A stretch of 64,000 nt of DNA from Methylocella tundrae. Its GTDB lineage: Bacteria > Pseudomonadota > Alphaproteobacteria > Rhizobiales > Beijerinckiaceae. Of the stretch, positions 38,609 through 47,412 are shown piece by piece (within the stretch, counting starts at the first letter, position 1; the number at the start of each line of letters is the position of its first letter). Both the position numbers and the translations under genes were made by a program. Location: NCBI RefSeq assembly GCF_901905185.1, contig NZ_CABFMQ020000035.1, positions 62,001 through 126,000 of the forward strand, given 5' to 3'. Under the pieces are notes generated by a model. It saw only the letters and a program-made list of their open reading frames with translations. It did no database searches and was not told where the DNA came from.

Positions 38609-39562
38609 ATGCGCCGCGCGGCGCTGGTCGCGTTCGCCGTGCTGGGCGTCTTTCTGCGCCACGGCCCGGCGACGGCCGACGAAGCTTTCATCACGGAGCA
38701 GAATGGCGACGGGCTGAGCGTGCTCGACCTTTCGACGCATAAGGTCGCGGCGCATATTTCGGTTGGCGGCAAACCGGCCGGAATAGCCATGTCGCGCGAC
38801 GGCAAAACGGCGTTCGTCACCAGCACCGAGGGCAAATTCGTTTCTGTGATCGACGCGGCCTCCCGCGCGATCAGGGCGAAAATCGACGTGCCTGATACGC
38901 CGCTCGGCATCGCCGTCGATCCGACCGGCGCCTTCATCTATGTTGCGGGATTCTATCTCCCGCGCATTTATAAGATCGACGTTGCCGCGCGGGCGATCGT
39001 CGCCACCGCCAGCGTCGGAAAATCGCCCTCCGGCGTCGCGGTGTCGCCGGACGGCGCCTTGATCGTCGTCGCGGACCGAGACGACGACGCCATCTCGATC
39101 ATCGACGCCAAGAGCTTCAACGCCATCGCCACCGTCAAAGTAGGCGCTCATCCTTTTGGCGTCACAATCGACGCCGCCGGCGCGCGCGTCTATACGGCCA
39201 ATGTCGAAAGCAACGATGTTTCGATCGTCGACCTTCAGGCGCGAAAACTGATCGGCACGGCGCCAGCCGGAAAGCGGCCCTATGTCGTCGCTCTCGCCGA
39301 CGGGCGCGGCTTCACCAGCGACCAATATGGCGGCACTGTCTCGGCCTTCGATCTCGAAACTTTGAAGTCCGTCGGGCGCGTTTCGGTAGGTGAATATCCC
39401 GATGGGCTGCAAGCCAGTTCCGACGGGCGGACGGTCTATGTCGTGAACTGGTTTTCCAATGACGTTTTCGCGATCGACGCGCAAACGCTGAAGGTCACGG
39501 CCGAAATGCAGGTCGGCGACGGTCCGCGCGGGTTCGGAACGTTTTTGCGCAAAACGCCGTGA
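38609..39562 (+). CDS. YVTN-family beta-propeller, exported
   Basis: 317 aa from the ATG at 38609 (a GTG at 38600 is also possible), 11 bp after the MxaD-like stop. A signal peptide (MRRAALVAFAVLGVFLRHGPATA) precedes about seven repeats of the form GxPxGIAMSRDGKTAFVTSxxxxxVSVIDxxxRxIxAxIxVG, for instance DTPLGIAVDPTGAFIYVAGF and HPFGVTIDAAGARVYTANVES. Such seven-bladed propellers are often linked to PQQ-dependent alcohol catabolism. Tandem arrangement with an MxaD-like gene suggests both act in the periplasm in C1 or alcohol oxidation. The exact role is unknown. Confidence 0.85.
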   Translation: MRRAALVAFAVLGVFLRHGPATADEAFITEQNGDGLSVLDLSTHKVAAHISVGGKPAGIAMSRDGKTAFVTSTEGKFVSVIDAASRAIRAKIDVPDTPLGIAVDPTGAFIYVAGFYLPRIYKIDVAARAIVATASVGKSPSGVAVSPDGALIVVADRDDDAISIIDAKSFNAIATVKVGAHPFGVTIDAAGARVYTANVESNDVSIVDLQARKLIGTAPAGKRPYVVALADGRGFTSDQYGGTVSAFDLETLKSVGRVSVGEYPDGLQASSDGRTVYVVNWFSNDVFAIDAQTLKVTAEMQVGDGPRGFGTFLRKTP

Positions 39563-39593
39563 TGGAAATCCGGAAGCGCGCAGCGGCCGGTTC

Positions 39594-39836
39594 TTACCGC
39601 CTGCTGCCCATCTCGGCGCGGCGCTGGTATTCGTGCCGCGCGTCTGTTGCGACGGAACGGCCATGAAAGAGCGATGGCGCGGCGACAGGGCCGAGTGAGC
39701 CGTTGGGGCTGACGGACCCAGCCGCGATTGGACTGCCCCAAGGGTAACCACTTTCCCGCGCGCTGGCGCTGGCGCCGCCGGCGAGGCACAGCCCAAAGAG
39801 CGCGCCAGCGAGAACGGTCTTCGAAATCATGTTCAT
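39594..39836 (-). CDS. Small exported protein, 80 aa
   Basis: Signal peptide MNMISKTVLAGALFGLCLAGGASASA followed by a short Gly/Pro/Ser-rich mature part (ESGYPWGSPIAAGSVSPNGSLGPVA). AGGAG lies eight bases before the ATG, a strong site that supports a real gene although the mature peptide is only about 55 residues and has no known domain. It lies convergent to the beta-propeller gene. Confidence 0.6.
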   Translation of the reverse strand: MNMISKTVLAGALFGLCLAGGASASARESGYPWGSPIAAGSVSPNGSLGPVAAPSLFHGRSVATDARHEYQRRAEMGSRR

Positions 39837-39928
39837 TCTGATAACTCCTATCAGTGCAACTCCTCCCCTCTATCCACGCCATTTGGCGCCCGATGAACGC
39901 TTTTTGGCGCTTTTGGGTTTCATATGTT

Positions 39929-41239
39929 TCAAGCGGCTGCAGCCACGCATCTGCGAACGTAAATTGCGAAGCCGAGAGTGAGGACGCCAAGGCCTCCGAG
40001 CAAGAACGGTTCGGACAGGCCGACGGCCCTGCTTTGCAACGCGGCTGTCGCTGCGACGCCTGCGACAATCAAGCTGGAATTGAGCACATTGACGCCGGCG
40101 ACGATTCTTGACCGCCAAGCGGCGGGGGCGTCGGCCTGAATCGCGGTGAACAGGGGCACGACGAAAAGACCGCCCGCGCAGGCGAGCCCCGCGACGTCGA
40201 AGGACACGCGCAGTCCCGCCGCCGAGGTGAAGAACGCCTCGAGCCCGATCGTTGCGCGCGCGGTGGGAAGTCTTGAGGTCGAGACGCCGAGATCGATAAG
40301 GAACAGCCCCATGCCGATCGCGGCGAAGAGAACCGGACGCAATAGGATGCGGCCCTTCGCGATCAGCGCCGCCGCCATCGAGCCGATTCCTATGCCGATT
40401 GCGAAGAGGGCGCTGACGGCGGTTTCGACGCCGATGCCGCCGCCGGTCCTGTCGCGGATGACGACCGGCGTCAGGGATAGCGCCACCGCGCCCGTCATCC
40501 AGAACCACGAAACCGCGACGCTGCGGCTCCACAGCTGACGCTCTCGCCTGACCTCGCGCAAAAGCGCGCCAGTCGAGACGAGAATATTGGGCGTGATGCG
40601 AAGGCCCGGCGCCGCGCGGCTTGTCGCTGGAATGAAAAGACTGAAACCCCAGCAGGCGAGGGCGATGAGCAGAAGCTGCAGCGTGACGCTTTCGGACGAG
40701 CGCGCCGCGGAGAGACCTCCCGCGATAAGCCCGAGCAGGATGGCGGCGAAGGTCGCCGCCTCCACCAGAGCGTTCGCGGCGATAAGCTCCTCGGTCTTCA
40801 GGAGATCCGGCAGGATGGCGTATTTGAGGGGGCCAAACAGCGCGGCGATGACGCCAAGGCCGAACAGCGCCGTATAAAGCAGCGGCAGGGACGCGAGCCA
40901 CAGCCCTGCCGCCGCGACAAGCTGAACCCCAATTTCGGCGGCCTTCAAGATGCGCGCGAGACGTCCCTTATCCTGCGCGTCCGCCATCTCGCCGCCGAGC
41001 CCCGACAGCAGGAGCGATGGCAGCACAAATATGCCGACCGCGAGCGTCACCAGCACGCCCGCTCCCTGCTCGCCAAGCCTGAACAGGATGAGCATCGCGA
41101 GCATGTTGCGCACGAAATTGTCATTGAATGCGGAAAAAAACTGGCACCAGAACAAAGGCGCAAAGCGCCGGCTGCGCATTAGGGCCGCCAGCGTCGCGAT
41201 GGCGGCGCGGGGGGACGCGGCGGACATCGGCGCCTTCAT
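39929..41239 (-). CDS. MFS transporter, LplT-like (lysophospholipid transporter type)
   Basis: 436 aa with about twelve membrane helices. The N-terminal FAPLFWCQFFSAFNDNFVRNMLAMLILFRLG, LPSLLLSGLGGEMADAQDKGRL and LFGLGVIAALFGPLKYAILPDLLKTEELIAANALVEAATFAAILLG segments are the hallmark of the LplT/Aas branch, which flips 2-acyl-glycerophosphoethanolamine for re-acylation. Here the acyltransferase domain that is fused in some bacteria is absent. The start overlaps the stop of the CDF transporter gene by 4 bp, so the two are translationally coupled. Confidence 0.85.
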   Translation of the reverse strand: MKAPMSAASPRAAIATLAALMRSRRFAPLFWCQFFSAFNDNFVRNMLAMLILFRLGEQGAGVLVTLAVGIFVLPSLLLSGLGGEMADAQDKGRLARILKAAEIGVQLVAAAGLWLASLPLLYTALFGLGVIAALFGPLKYAILPDLLKTEELIAANALVEAATFAAILLGLIAGGLSAARSSESVTLQLLLIALACWGFSLFIPATSRAAPGLRITPNILVSTGALLREVRRERQLWSRSVAVSWFWMTGAVALSLTPVVIRDRTGGGIGVETAVSALFAIGIGIGSMAAALIAKGRILLRPVLFAAIGMGLFLIDLGVSTSRLPTARATIGLEAFFTSAAGLRVSFDVAGLACAGGLFVVPLFTAIQADAPAAWRSRIVAGVNVLNSSLIVAGVAATAALQSRAVGLSEPFLLGGLGVLTLGFAIYVRRCVAAAA

Positions 41240-42636
41240 TCTGCCGGCTCGGCGTGGCCGACGATCCGGATGATCGTTTTGAAGGCGGCGCGGACTTTGC
41301 GCTCCAGCGCATCGACCTGGTCATGCACCTCGTCGACGGAAAGCGCCGGATCGACGCGACAGTGATAATTCACCACGAGTCCCGACGGCGTGCGCCGTAC
41401 GCGAACATTGTGGATGTCGCGCAGCTCGGCGCCCTGGTCATGCGCTTTTTTGATCAGGGCCTCCTCGATGTCCGCCCTGACCTTCGGCTCCGCGTCATGG
41501 CCTGGAAGCTGGCGCGGCTCCAAAGGCTCGATATGGCTCTCGACCTCGATGCCGGAGCCGAGTTCCTTGCTGATCTCGTTTTCGAGCCCGGAAGCGATCT
41601 CATGGGCGTTCCGATGCGGCATGCGGCCGTCGAGTTCGACATCGAAGCTGATCGACGCCCGCCCGTCGATTTCCTGAATAGTGACGTGATGCACCGGCAG
41701 ATGGCGTTTGGCGGCGATGAGAAGAATGCGCTCGATGATGGTTTCGCTGTCGATGGCGATCGGTTGCGTCGAGATGGTGACGGCGACTTCCGGATGCCGG
41801 GCTTTGATCGCCGCCGCGACATTCGCCTTGATCGTCGCCATTGTCTCGAGAGACAGCGTGCGGGCGACTGTGATCTCTATATCGCCGATCACCTGCGGTC
41901 CGGCGGGCCGCAGCCGGACCTTCTCGATCCTGATCACGCCGGGAACCGACGCGGCTATGGCCCACACTTTTTCGGTCAAACCCTTCGGCGCGGCGTCGAC
42001 CAGCGTGTCGATCGTGCGGCGGCCGATCTTATAGCCGGCGACGGCGACAAAGGCGGCGACCCCCAGCGCGGCGATGGCGTCGCCTTGCGGGAAACCGAAG
42101 CGCGCCGCGACGAGACCGCCGATGGCCAGCAGCGACGCAATGATGTCGCTCGAAAAATGCAGCGCGTCCGCCGCGAGCGCCTCGCTTTTTGTCGCCTTCG
42201 AGATTTTGCTCAGGCTGCGCCAGCGGATCAGATCCACCACGATCGAGGCCATCAGCACCGCGAAAACGATATAGCCCGCCCTGATTTCGACGTCGTGACT
42301 ATAAAGCCGCCGCACCGCTTCCACCAGGATGAAGGCCGAAAGCGCGAAGAGGAATCCGGTTTCGATCAAGGCGGCCAAAGCTTCGACCTTGGCGTGGCCA
42401 TATTGGTGCTCATCGTCGGCGGGCTTGTGGGCGATGCGGATTGCGAAATAGGTGAGCGCCGTTGTCGCGACGTCGGCGAGATTGTGTCCCGCCTCGGAGA
42501 GCACGGCGAGCGAGCCCGATAAGAGGCCGGCGATCAGCTTGGCGATCGTCATCGCCGCGCTGACAGCGATCGACGCGAGCGCGGCGCCTTCCTTTAGTCT
42601 CTGATCGGCCTTTTCGACGTTCACGCTGTCGCTCAT
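41236..42636 (-). CDS. Cation diffusion facilitator transporter with extended C-terminus
   Basis: 466 aa against about 300 for simple CDF proteins. Six membrane helices lie in the first ~215 residues, with the two metal motifs SEAGHNLAD (His/Asp) and ALHFSSD (His/Asp), the HDHD pattern typical of zinc transporters. After [25 protein letters not shown] the cytoplasmic part appears to hold three ferredoxin-like dimerisation modules instead of one: about 220-290, 295-370 ([26 protein letters not shown]) and 385-460 ([28 protein letters not shown]). Likely exports zinc or a similar divalent cation. It is the first gene of a two-gene unit with the LplT-like transporter. Confidence 0.88.
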   Translation of the reverse strand: MSDSVNVEKADQRLKEGAALASIAVSAAMTIAKLIAGLLSGSLAVLSEAGHNLADVATTALTYFAIRIAHKPADDEHQYGHAKVEALAALIETGFLFALSAFILVEAVRRLYSHDVEIRAGYIVFAVLMASIVVDLIRWRSLSKISKATKSEALAADALHFSSDIIASLLAIGGLVAARFGFPQGDAIAALGVAAFVAVAGYKIGRRTIDTLVDAAPKGLTEKVWAIAASVPGVIRIEKVRLRPAGPQVIGDIEITVARTLSLETMATIKANVAAAIKARHPEVAVTISTQPIAIDSETIIERILLIAAKRHLPVHHVTIQEIDGRASISFDVELDGRMPHRNAHEIASGLENEISKELGSGIEVESHIEPLEPRQLPGHDAEPKVRADIEEALIKKAHDQGAELRDIHNVRVRRTPSGLVVNYHCRVDPALSVDEVHDQVDALERKVRAAFKTIIRIVGHAEPAE

Positions 42637-42773
42637 CGGAACAGCTTCCTTCGTCCGCCGCGCTGCGGCAGCTTGCCCGGGGCGGCAGGCGACGCGCTTC
42701 GTGCTATAGGCTCGCCAGTTCGACGGAGCGTCGCGGGCCGCGACCGGGCAGCGGCGGAAAGGGAGAATTGAAC

Positions 42774-43214
42774 ATGGAATATCTTCATACGATGGTTCGA
42801 ATCTCGGATCTTGAGAAGTCGCTTGAATTCTATACCGACAAGCTCGGCCTTGTTGAAATCAAGCGTGTGGAAAGCGAAGCTGGCCGCTACACGCTGATTT
42901 ATCTGGCGGCGCCCGGCGATGCGGTTCGCGCCAAAGAATCGCAAGCTCCGCTGATCGAACTGACATATAATTGGGATAGCGAGGTCTATACCGGCGGCCG
43001 CAATTTCGGCCATCTGGCGTTCGCCGTCGATGATATTTATGCGACCTGCGACAGGCTGATGAAAGCGGGCGTCACGATCAACAGACCGCCAAGGGACGGC
43101 CACATGGCCTTTATTCGCTCGCCCGACGCCATCTCGATCGAACTGTTGCAGAAAGGCGGCGCGCTGCCGAAACAGGAGCCCTGGGCCTCGATGGCCAATA
43201 CAGGGGCGTGGTAG
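42774..43214 (+). CDS. gloA: Lactoylglutathione lyase (glyoxalase I)
   Basis: Converts the methylglyoxal-glutathione adduct into S-lactoylglutathione. 146 aa. The ATG at 42774 has GGGAG eight bases upstream. The metal ligands fit the family: His5 ([19 protein letters not shown]), Glu in [11 protein letters not shown], His in [14 protein letters not shown] and Glu in ISIELLQKG. The conserved [15 protein letters not shown] opening and [12 protein letters not shown] are also present. The last codons overlap the otsB start. Confidence 0.95.
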   Translation: MEYLHTMVRISDLEKSLEFYTDKLGLVEIKRVESEAGRYTLIYLAAPGDAVRAKESQAPLIELTYNWDSEVYTGGRNFGHLAFAVDDIYATCDRLMKAGVTINRPPRDGHMAFIRSPDAISIELLQKGGALPKQEPWASMANTGAW

Positions 43215-43972
43215 CTTTGAGCGCCGCTCCCCGGTCTTTGCTATCGGGCGAACTGGCAAGGCTGGCGCCGCCTCGGACCTCGGCCTATTTTCTCGATGTC
43301 GACGGCACTTTGCTCGAGATCAGGCCGCGGCCCGAGGATGTCGCGGCTGACGCGTTTTTGCGCACGCTGCTGCAGGACGTCGCCGGGCGAGCCGGGGCGG
43401 CTCTGGCGCTGGTCAGCGGCCGCAAGATCGACGACCTCGACCGCATCTTCGAGCCGCTGGTTTTGCCCGCCGCCGGATTGCATGGCGCGGAGATCCGTTT
43501 CGTCGACGGCAGCCGGATTTTTGCGCACAGCGGCGTCATGGACGCCGCGCGGCCGAAGCTGCGCGCGTTTGCCGAGCTTCATCCCGGCCTGAGGCTCGAA
43601 GACAAGGGCGCGACCCTTGCCCTGCATTTTCGTCAGCGGCCGGAACTTGCGGATGAGGTTTTGACGATGCTTGAATCTGTCGCAGACAGTCCAGGGCTCG
43701 CCGTGCAGCCGGGCAAGATGGTGGCTGAACTGAAGCAGTCGGACCACACCAAAGCGACGGCCGTCGAAGCTCTGCTGGCGAGCGCGCCTTTCGCCGGGCG
43801 AACGCCCGTTTTCATCGGCGACGATCTGACCGATGAGAGCGGCTTCGTTTTTGTCAATGCGCGGGGCGGAATTTCGATTCGCGTCGGAGCGGCTCGGACG
43901 ATGACCGCCGCGCAGTTCCGGGTTGGCGAGCCGGCGGAACTGCGCGCTGAACTGGAGGCGCTGAAAGGATAG
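43208..43972 (+). CDS. otsB: Trehalose-6-phosphate phosphatase
   Basis: HAD phosphatase that turns trehalose 6-phosphate into trehalose. 254 aa with GTG start at 43208, overlapping gloA by 7 bp (a TTG at 43217 is an alternative). Motif I is [12 protein letters not shown] with the nucleophile Asp; motif II lies in [22 protein letters not shown] follows; motif III/IV is Lys in [11 protein letters not shown] and [12 protein letters not shown]. No otsA synthase is adjacent, so its partner must lie elsewhere. Trehalose synthesis suggests osmotic or desiccation protection. Confidence 0.93.
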   Translation: MVALSAAPRSLLSGELARLAPPRTSAYFLDVDGTLLEIRPRPEDVAADAFLRTLLQDVAGRAGAALALVSGRKIDDLDRIFEPLVLPAAGLHGAEIRFVDGSRIFAHSGVMDAARPKLRAFAELHPGLRLEDKGATLALHFRQRPELADEVLTMLESVADSPGLAVQPGKMVAELKQSDHTKATAVEALLASAPFAGRTPVFIGDDLTDESGFVFVNARGGISIRVGAARTMTAAQFRVGEPAELRAELEALKG

Positions 43973-44042
43973 TCCTGGCGAGTGTCAGGACGCCAGAAAA
44001 CAGGCGCCGCCGGGCGATGGGCCGAACGGCGTCAGAGGCGCC

Positions 44043-44294
44043 TCAATAGCGAGCAGAAACGGGCGCTCCGCAAATCCAGGTTTCTTCGAGCCGCGGACCG
44101 TCCGGCGTCTCCACGGGATGAACGTCGAAACATTCCGCCGGCGGCCGGTGGTATACGTAACCATAAGGATAGGGACGGCCCCAGAAACCCAAGGTGTCGT
44201 CCGTGCCCAATGAATTCGCGTGGCCGGCGGCTGGAAGGGCCAGCGCCGCGATGCCGAGCCCCAGGATGGAAAAGATAAGCTTAGCTGGCGCCAT
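44043..44294 (-). CDS. Small exported protein, 83 aa
   Basis: Signal peptide MAPAKLIFSILGLGIAALALPAAGHA, then a short mature part with PYPYGYVYHRPPAECFDVHPVETPDGPRLEETWICGAPVSARY. A pair of cysteines (AECF and WICG) can form a disulfide, and the layout YGYVYHRPPxECxxVxxVxTPxGPRxxxxWICGxPVSARY looks like a conserved family of small exported proteins in Rhizobiales. Function unknown. Confidence 0.72.
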   Translation of the reverse strand: MAPAKLIFSILGLGIAALALPAAGHANSLGTDDTLGFWGRPYPYGYVYHRPPAECFDVHPVETPDGPRLEETWICGAPVSARY

Positions 44295-45054
44295 TGGGCG
44301 AAACCTTATCTCGAACAGACCTTGAATTTTTACTCTACCAATATCCCATAATCCGCGTCATCAAGCAAGCCAATAGCCCAGCTTGACGAGGCGCGCGATT
44401 TGCGGCTGCGCAGCATATAATCATTCCGCCCGTAAATATGCCTATCGCGATTGCGATTGGAGCGGGGCCAAAGGCAATGGCTTGAGCTTCGCCGCGGTGG
44501 CCGGCGGGACCAAGCGAGCCTCCCGACGCGAGGCCCCGAGGAGGATTTCTCCGCGCGGGGGCAAAGTTAAATCATTTTCACGCCACGAAACTATCTGGCG
44601 CCGCAATTGCTTTAATCTCCTTGTTTCGATGGCAGGTCCCCAACTCAAGCGACGCCGCTTCATCCTTTGGCCTTTGGCTGGGCGATGAGCGGCGTCTTTT
44701 TTATTGGCCATGCGATTCTCGAGCGGCCGCGCGGAACGCTGCAAAACGACAGGCGTCTGCGCGCTCTGAGAATCAGCTTCGAGAAGGCCACGGGAGAGGG
44801 CAACGGCCCGGCGGGGGAATCGCTGGTCGGCGTCCGCAAAAACCGCGCTTTGCGAGCCTCGGCCTGAGCCGCCCTACGCAACCGGATTGATCCCTTGAGT
44901 TTTTCGTCAGTCAGTGTATGATGTCCATCATCATATTTAGGCTGCCTTAACAAGGTCTGCGGATCAGGCATGAAAACGACGCGAGGCGCCGGCGATGGCG
45001 ATTGAACGCCGCCCCCCAAGGCTCCGTCTCTCAGCATCGATTCCGAGAGCGGAC
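44295..45054. other. Long intergenic region with an orphan terminator
   Basis: 760 bp, the longest gap of the window. No open frame has credible features; candidates on both strands (44383-44688 forward, 44660-45037 reverse) are Arg-rich and lack start signals. It contains TATAAT at 44416, without a -35 hexamer at the right distance, and a clear intrinsic terminator at 44651-44702 on the forward strand. These suggest a short non-coding transcript. Confidence 0.45.
44651..44702 (+). terminator. Orphan intrinsic terminator
   Basis: GACGCCGCT-T-CATC pairs with GATGAGCGGCGTC (13 bp with one bulged T, 19-base loop) and is followed by six T. No forward-strand gene ends within 650 bp upstream. Confidence 0.72.
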
Positions 45055-46035
45055 TCAGACTCGCGGCGGGGGCGACAAAGGGAACGGCTCGCCGTCGAGA
45101 AAGGCGCGAATGTCGGCGACAGTGTCGGAATAGAAGGTGCGGTAGGCGCTATCGGACACGTAGCCGATGTGAGGGGTCGCGAGCACATTATCGAGCGAGC
45201 GGAAAGGATGCAGAGGGCTCAAAGGCTCGACGTCGAATACGTCGATCGCGGCGCCGGCGATTTTGCGAGCCCGCAGCGCGTCGATGAGCGCGGCTTCGTC
45301 GACGATCGGTCCGCGCGAAGTGTTGACGAGTCGCGCGGTCGGCTTCATCAGAGCGAGCTCGCGCGCGCCGACCAGGCCTCGCGTCCGGCCGCTGAGAACA
45401 AGATGGATGGTGAGGATGTCGGCCTGACTGAAGACTTGGTCCTTCGCGACGAATTCAGCGCCTGCCGCCGCCGCGTTTTCCGCCGTCATGTTCTGGCTCC
45501 AGGCGATGATTTTCATGCCGAACGCAGCGCCGATGCGCGCCACCTCCGCGCCTATATTGCCAAGTCCGAGAATGGCGAGGGTCCTGCCGCGCAGGTGAGC
45601 GCCGATCGAGCGTTGCCAGCCGCCAGAGCGCAGCGAAGCATTCTCGGACGCGATGTGGCGCGCGCTTGCGAGGATCATGGCCCATGTGAATTCAATTGTC
45701 GCATCGGACGAGTAGCCAGTGCGCGCAACCGGAATGCCCCGCTCAGTGGCGGCGGCGACGTCGATCGAAGCATTGCGTCGGCCAGTGGAGACGATCAGCT
45801 TAAGCTGGGGAAGCTTTTCAAGGATTGCGCGCGGCAAAGGCGTGCGCTCGCGCATGACGCAGATAATGTCGAAGGGCAGCAGGCGCGCGACCAGCGCCTC
45901 GGGGTCCTCGATGTGGTCATTAAAGACAGTCACGATTGCGCGGCCCTGAAGCTGCGACCAGTCGGCCATGTCCAGCGCGACATTCTGATAGTCATCCAGA
46001 ATGGCGATATCGACGGGCTCGGGGATCGCATTCAT
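45055..46035 (-). CDS. D-2-hydroxyacid dehydrogenase family protein
   Basis: 326 aa from the ATG at 46035; an ATG at 46047 adds four residues. Rossmann NAD-binding motif LAILGLGNIGAEVARIGAAFGMKIIAWSQN, then ADILTIHLVLSGRTRGLVGARELALMKPTARLVNTSRGPIVDEAALIDAL with the catalytic Arg in NTSRGP, Glu in DVFDVEPL and His in NVLATPHIGYVSDSAY. The early segment SGRRNASIDVAAATERGIPVARTGY is typical of a branch close to 2-ketoacid reductases. The substrate is unknown. It is distinct from the formate dehydrogenase 4 kb away, which belongs to the same superfamily. Confidence 0.9.
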   Translation of the reverse strand: MNAIPEPVDIAILDDYQNVALDMADWSQLQGRAIVTVFNDHIEDPEALVARLLPFDIICVMRERTPLPRAILEKLPQLKLIVSTGRRNASIDVAAATERGIPVARTGYSSDATIEFTWAMILASARHIASENASLRSGGWQRSIGAHLRGRTLAILGLGNIGAEVARIGAAFGMKIIAWSQNMTAENAAAAGAEFVAKDQVFSQADILTIHLVLSGRTRGLVGARELALMKPTARLVNTSRGPIVDEAALIDALRARKIAGAAIDVFDVEPLSPLHPFRSLDNVLATPHIGYVSDSAYRTFYSDTVADIRAFLDGEPFPLSPPPRV

Positions 46036-46148
46036 GTCGCATCTCATTCGTCTTGGTCGAGCGTCGATGCGCTATCGTCAAATGACGTCCGACGCGCGCT
46101 CAGCATAGGCGCGAGTTCCGCACTCGGCTACGGCAAAAGGAGCATCGG

Positions 46149-46652
46149 ATGCAAGACCAGAGCACGCTGATCCATCTTGAATATCTGAGCGGGCGCACGT
46201 TCGACGAGGTCGTCACGGCGTTCGAGGACGCAACTGGCGTCGTCACCAACGATCAGTTTCGCGACGCCGTGGCCGCATCCGCAGGCAACGCTGATGACTT
46301 CATCAAGCGCATGCACGCTTTTGAGGGGCCAAGCGGTTTCATGCGATTCCTTGACATCGATCACAGCGCCTGGATGAAGGCACTCGCCATCCGCGGGCGA
46401 GCGAGGCTTTATATCCTCGGCAATCCGCTCATCGCTGCGACGATGGTTCGCTATGATCTTGGCGCGGCGCTGAACGTGCCCGTACGCGCTCTGATCCTCG
46501 AAGATCCGGCGACGGACCGCACGAGGCTTATCTATGATCTTCCCTCGTCGTTGATGGAGCGGCTTCGCAACGATGACGTCCATGCCGCCGCCCTCAAGCT
46601 CGACGAAAAGCTCGCGGCTCTGGCCGAACTCGCAACCGGCGCGCAGCCTTAG
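46149..46652 (+). CDS. DUF302 domain-containing protein
   Basis: 167 aa. The C-terminal half fits DUF302: FLDIDHSAWMKALAIRGRARLYILGNPLIAATMVRYDLGAALNVPVRALILEDPATDRTRLIYDLPSSLM. The motif GNPLIAATM (substrate pocket) and P-x-R-x-L-I-x-E are the family's core. The preceding ~70 residues (HLEYLSGRTFDEVVTAFEDATGVVTNDQF) are helical. DUF302 proteins bind small ligands, but no reaction is known. No signal peptide is visible. It is convergent with the SDR gene. Confidence 0.85.
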   Translation: MQDQSTLIHLEYLSGRTFDEVVTAFEDATGVVTNDQFRDAVAASAGNADDFIKRMHAFEGPSGFMRFLDIDHSAWMKALAIRGRARLYILGNPLIAATMVRYDLGAALNVPVRALILEDPATDRTRLIYDLPSSLMERLRNDDVHAAALKLDEKLAALAELATGAQP

Positions 46653-46673
46653 ATCGGCGCCGCGATTTATAAA

Positions 46674-47411
46674 TCAGAACGGTTCTTTGAATGGCCTGAG
46701 GTCGAGTTCATGCGTCCACGCGCTTTTTGGCTGGCGATGCAAAGCCCAAAAGCTATCGGCGATTGCATCGGCGTCGAGCAGGCCGTCCTCGCCTTTGGCG
46801 CGAACGAAATCGGGGAAGGCGCTGCGCGCGTATTCGCCGCTGATAACCCCGTCTATCACGAGATGGGCGACATGGATTCCTTGTGGGCCGAACTCGCGGG
46901 CAAAACCCTGCGCCACCGCCCGCAACGCCGCTTTGGCGGATGCGAAGGCGGTGAAAGGCGGCCGCGCCCGCAAGGACGCTGTCGCGCCCGTAAAGACAAT
47001 CGTGCCTTGTTTCTGCGGAAGCATTTTTCCCACGGCTTCGCGGCCAACCAGAAATCCGCCGAGCGCATTCTGCCGCCACATCGCTTCGAAAACGATCGCA
47101 TCGGTCTGCAGAAGCGGAGTCATCGCATTGCCGCCGACATTATAGGCGACGAGCCGGAGGTCGCCTTCGGCTGCGGCTAGGTCGAAGAGGGCGATGACAT
47201 CTTCTTCTCGTGTCGCATCGCTTTGGCAGGGCAGGGCGCGGCCGCCGCTGTCCATGATCGTCGCTGCGACGGCCTCGAGGCGTTTTGCGGTTCGTCCCGC
47301 GAGAATGACGCGCAATCCTTCTTTGGCGAAGCGGCGCGCGAGCGCCGCGCCAAGGCCCTTTTCTGAGCCGACGCCAACCACCACCGCAGTGCCGGATTCT
47401 GTCGCGCCCAT
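46674..47411 (-). CDS. Short-chain dehydrogenase-like protein with atypical active site
   Basis: 245 aa from the ATG at 47411, one base after the stop of the acetyltransferase gene; an in-frame ATG at 47435 would overlap it. The cofactor fold is intact: VVVGVGSEKGLGAALARRF and YNVGGN. But in place of the catalytic S-x(12)-Y-xxx-K one finds Ala143 and FASAK with Phe156 and Lys160 (TGATASLRARPPFTAFASAK). The catalytic Tyr and probably Ser are absent, as in one SDR subgroup related to YkvC-like proteins. HVAHLVIDGVI resembles that subgroup too. Enzyme activity is therefore doubtful; it may be a binding protein or use another base. Confidence 0.8.
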   Translation of the reverse strand: MGATESGTAVVVGVGSEKGLGAALARRFAKEGLRVILAGRTAKRLEAVAATIMDSGGRALPCQSDATREEDVIALFDLAAAEGDLRLVAYNVGGNAMTPLLQTDAIVFEAMWRQNALGGFLVGREAVGKMLPQKQGTIVFTGATASLRARPPFTAFASAKAALRAVAQGFAREFGPQGIHVAHLVIDGVISGEYARSAFPDFVRAKGEDGLLDADAIADSFWALHRQPKSAWTHELDLRPFKEPF

Positions 47412-47412
47412 G

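Noticed and set aside
42785-42800. GGTTCGAATC string resembling a tRNA T-loop
   Set aside because: It is inside gloA (TMVRISDL) with no acceptor or anticodon stems around it.
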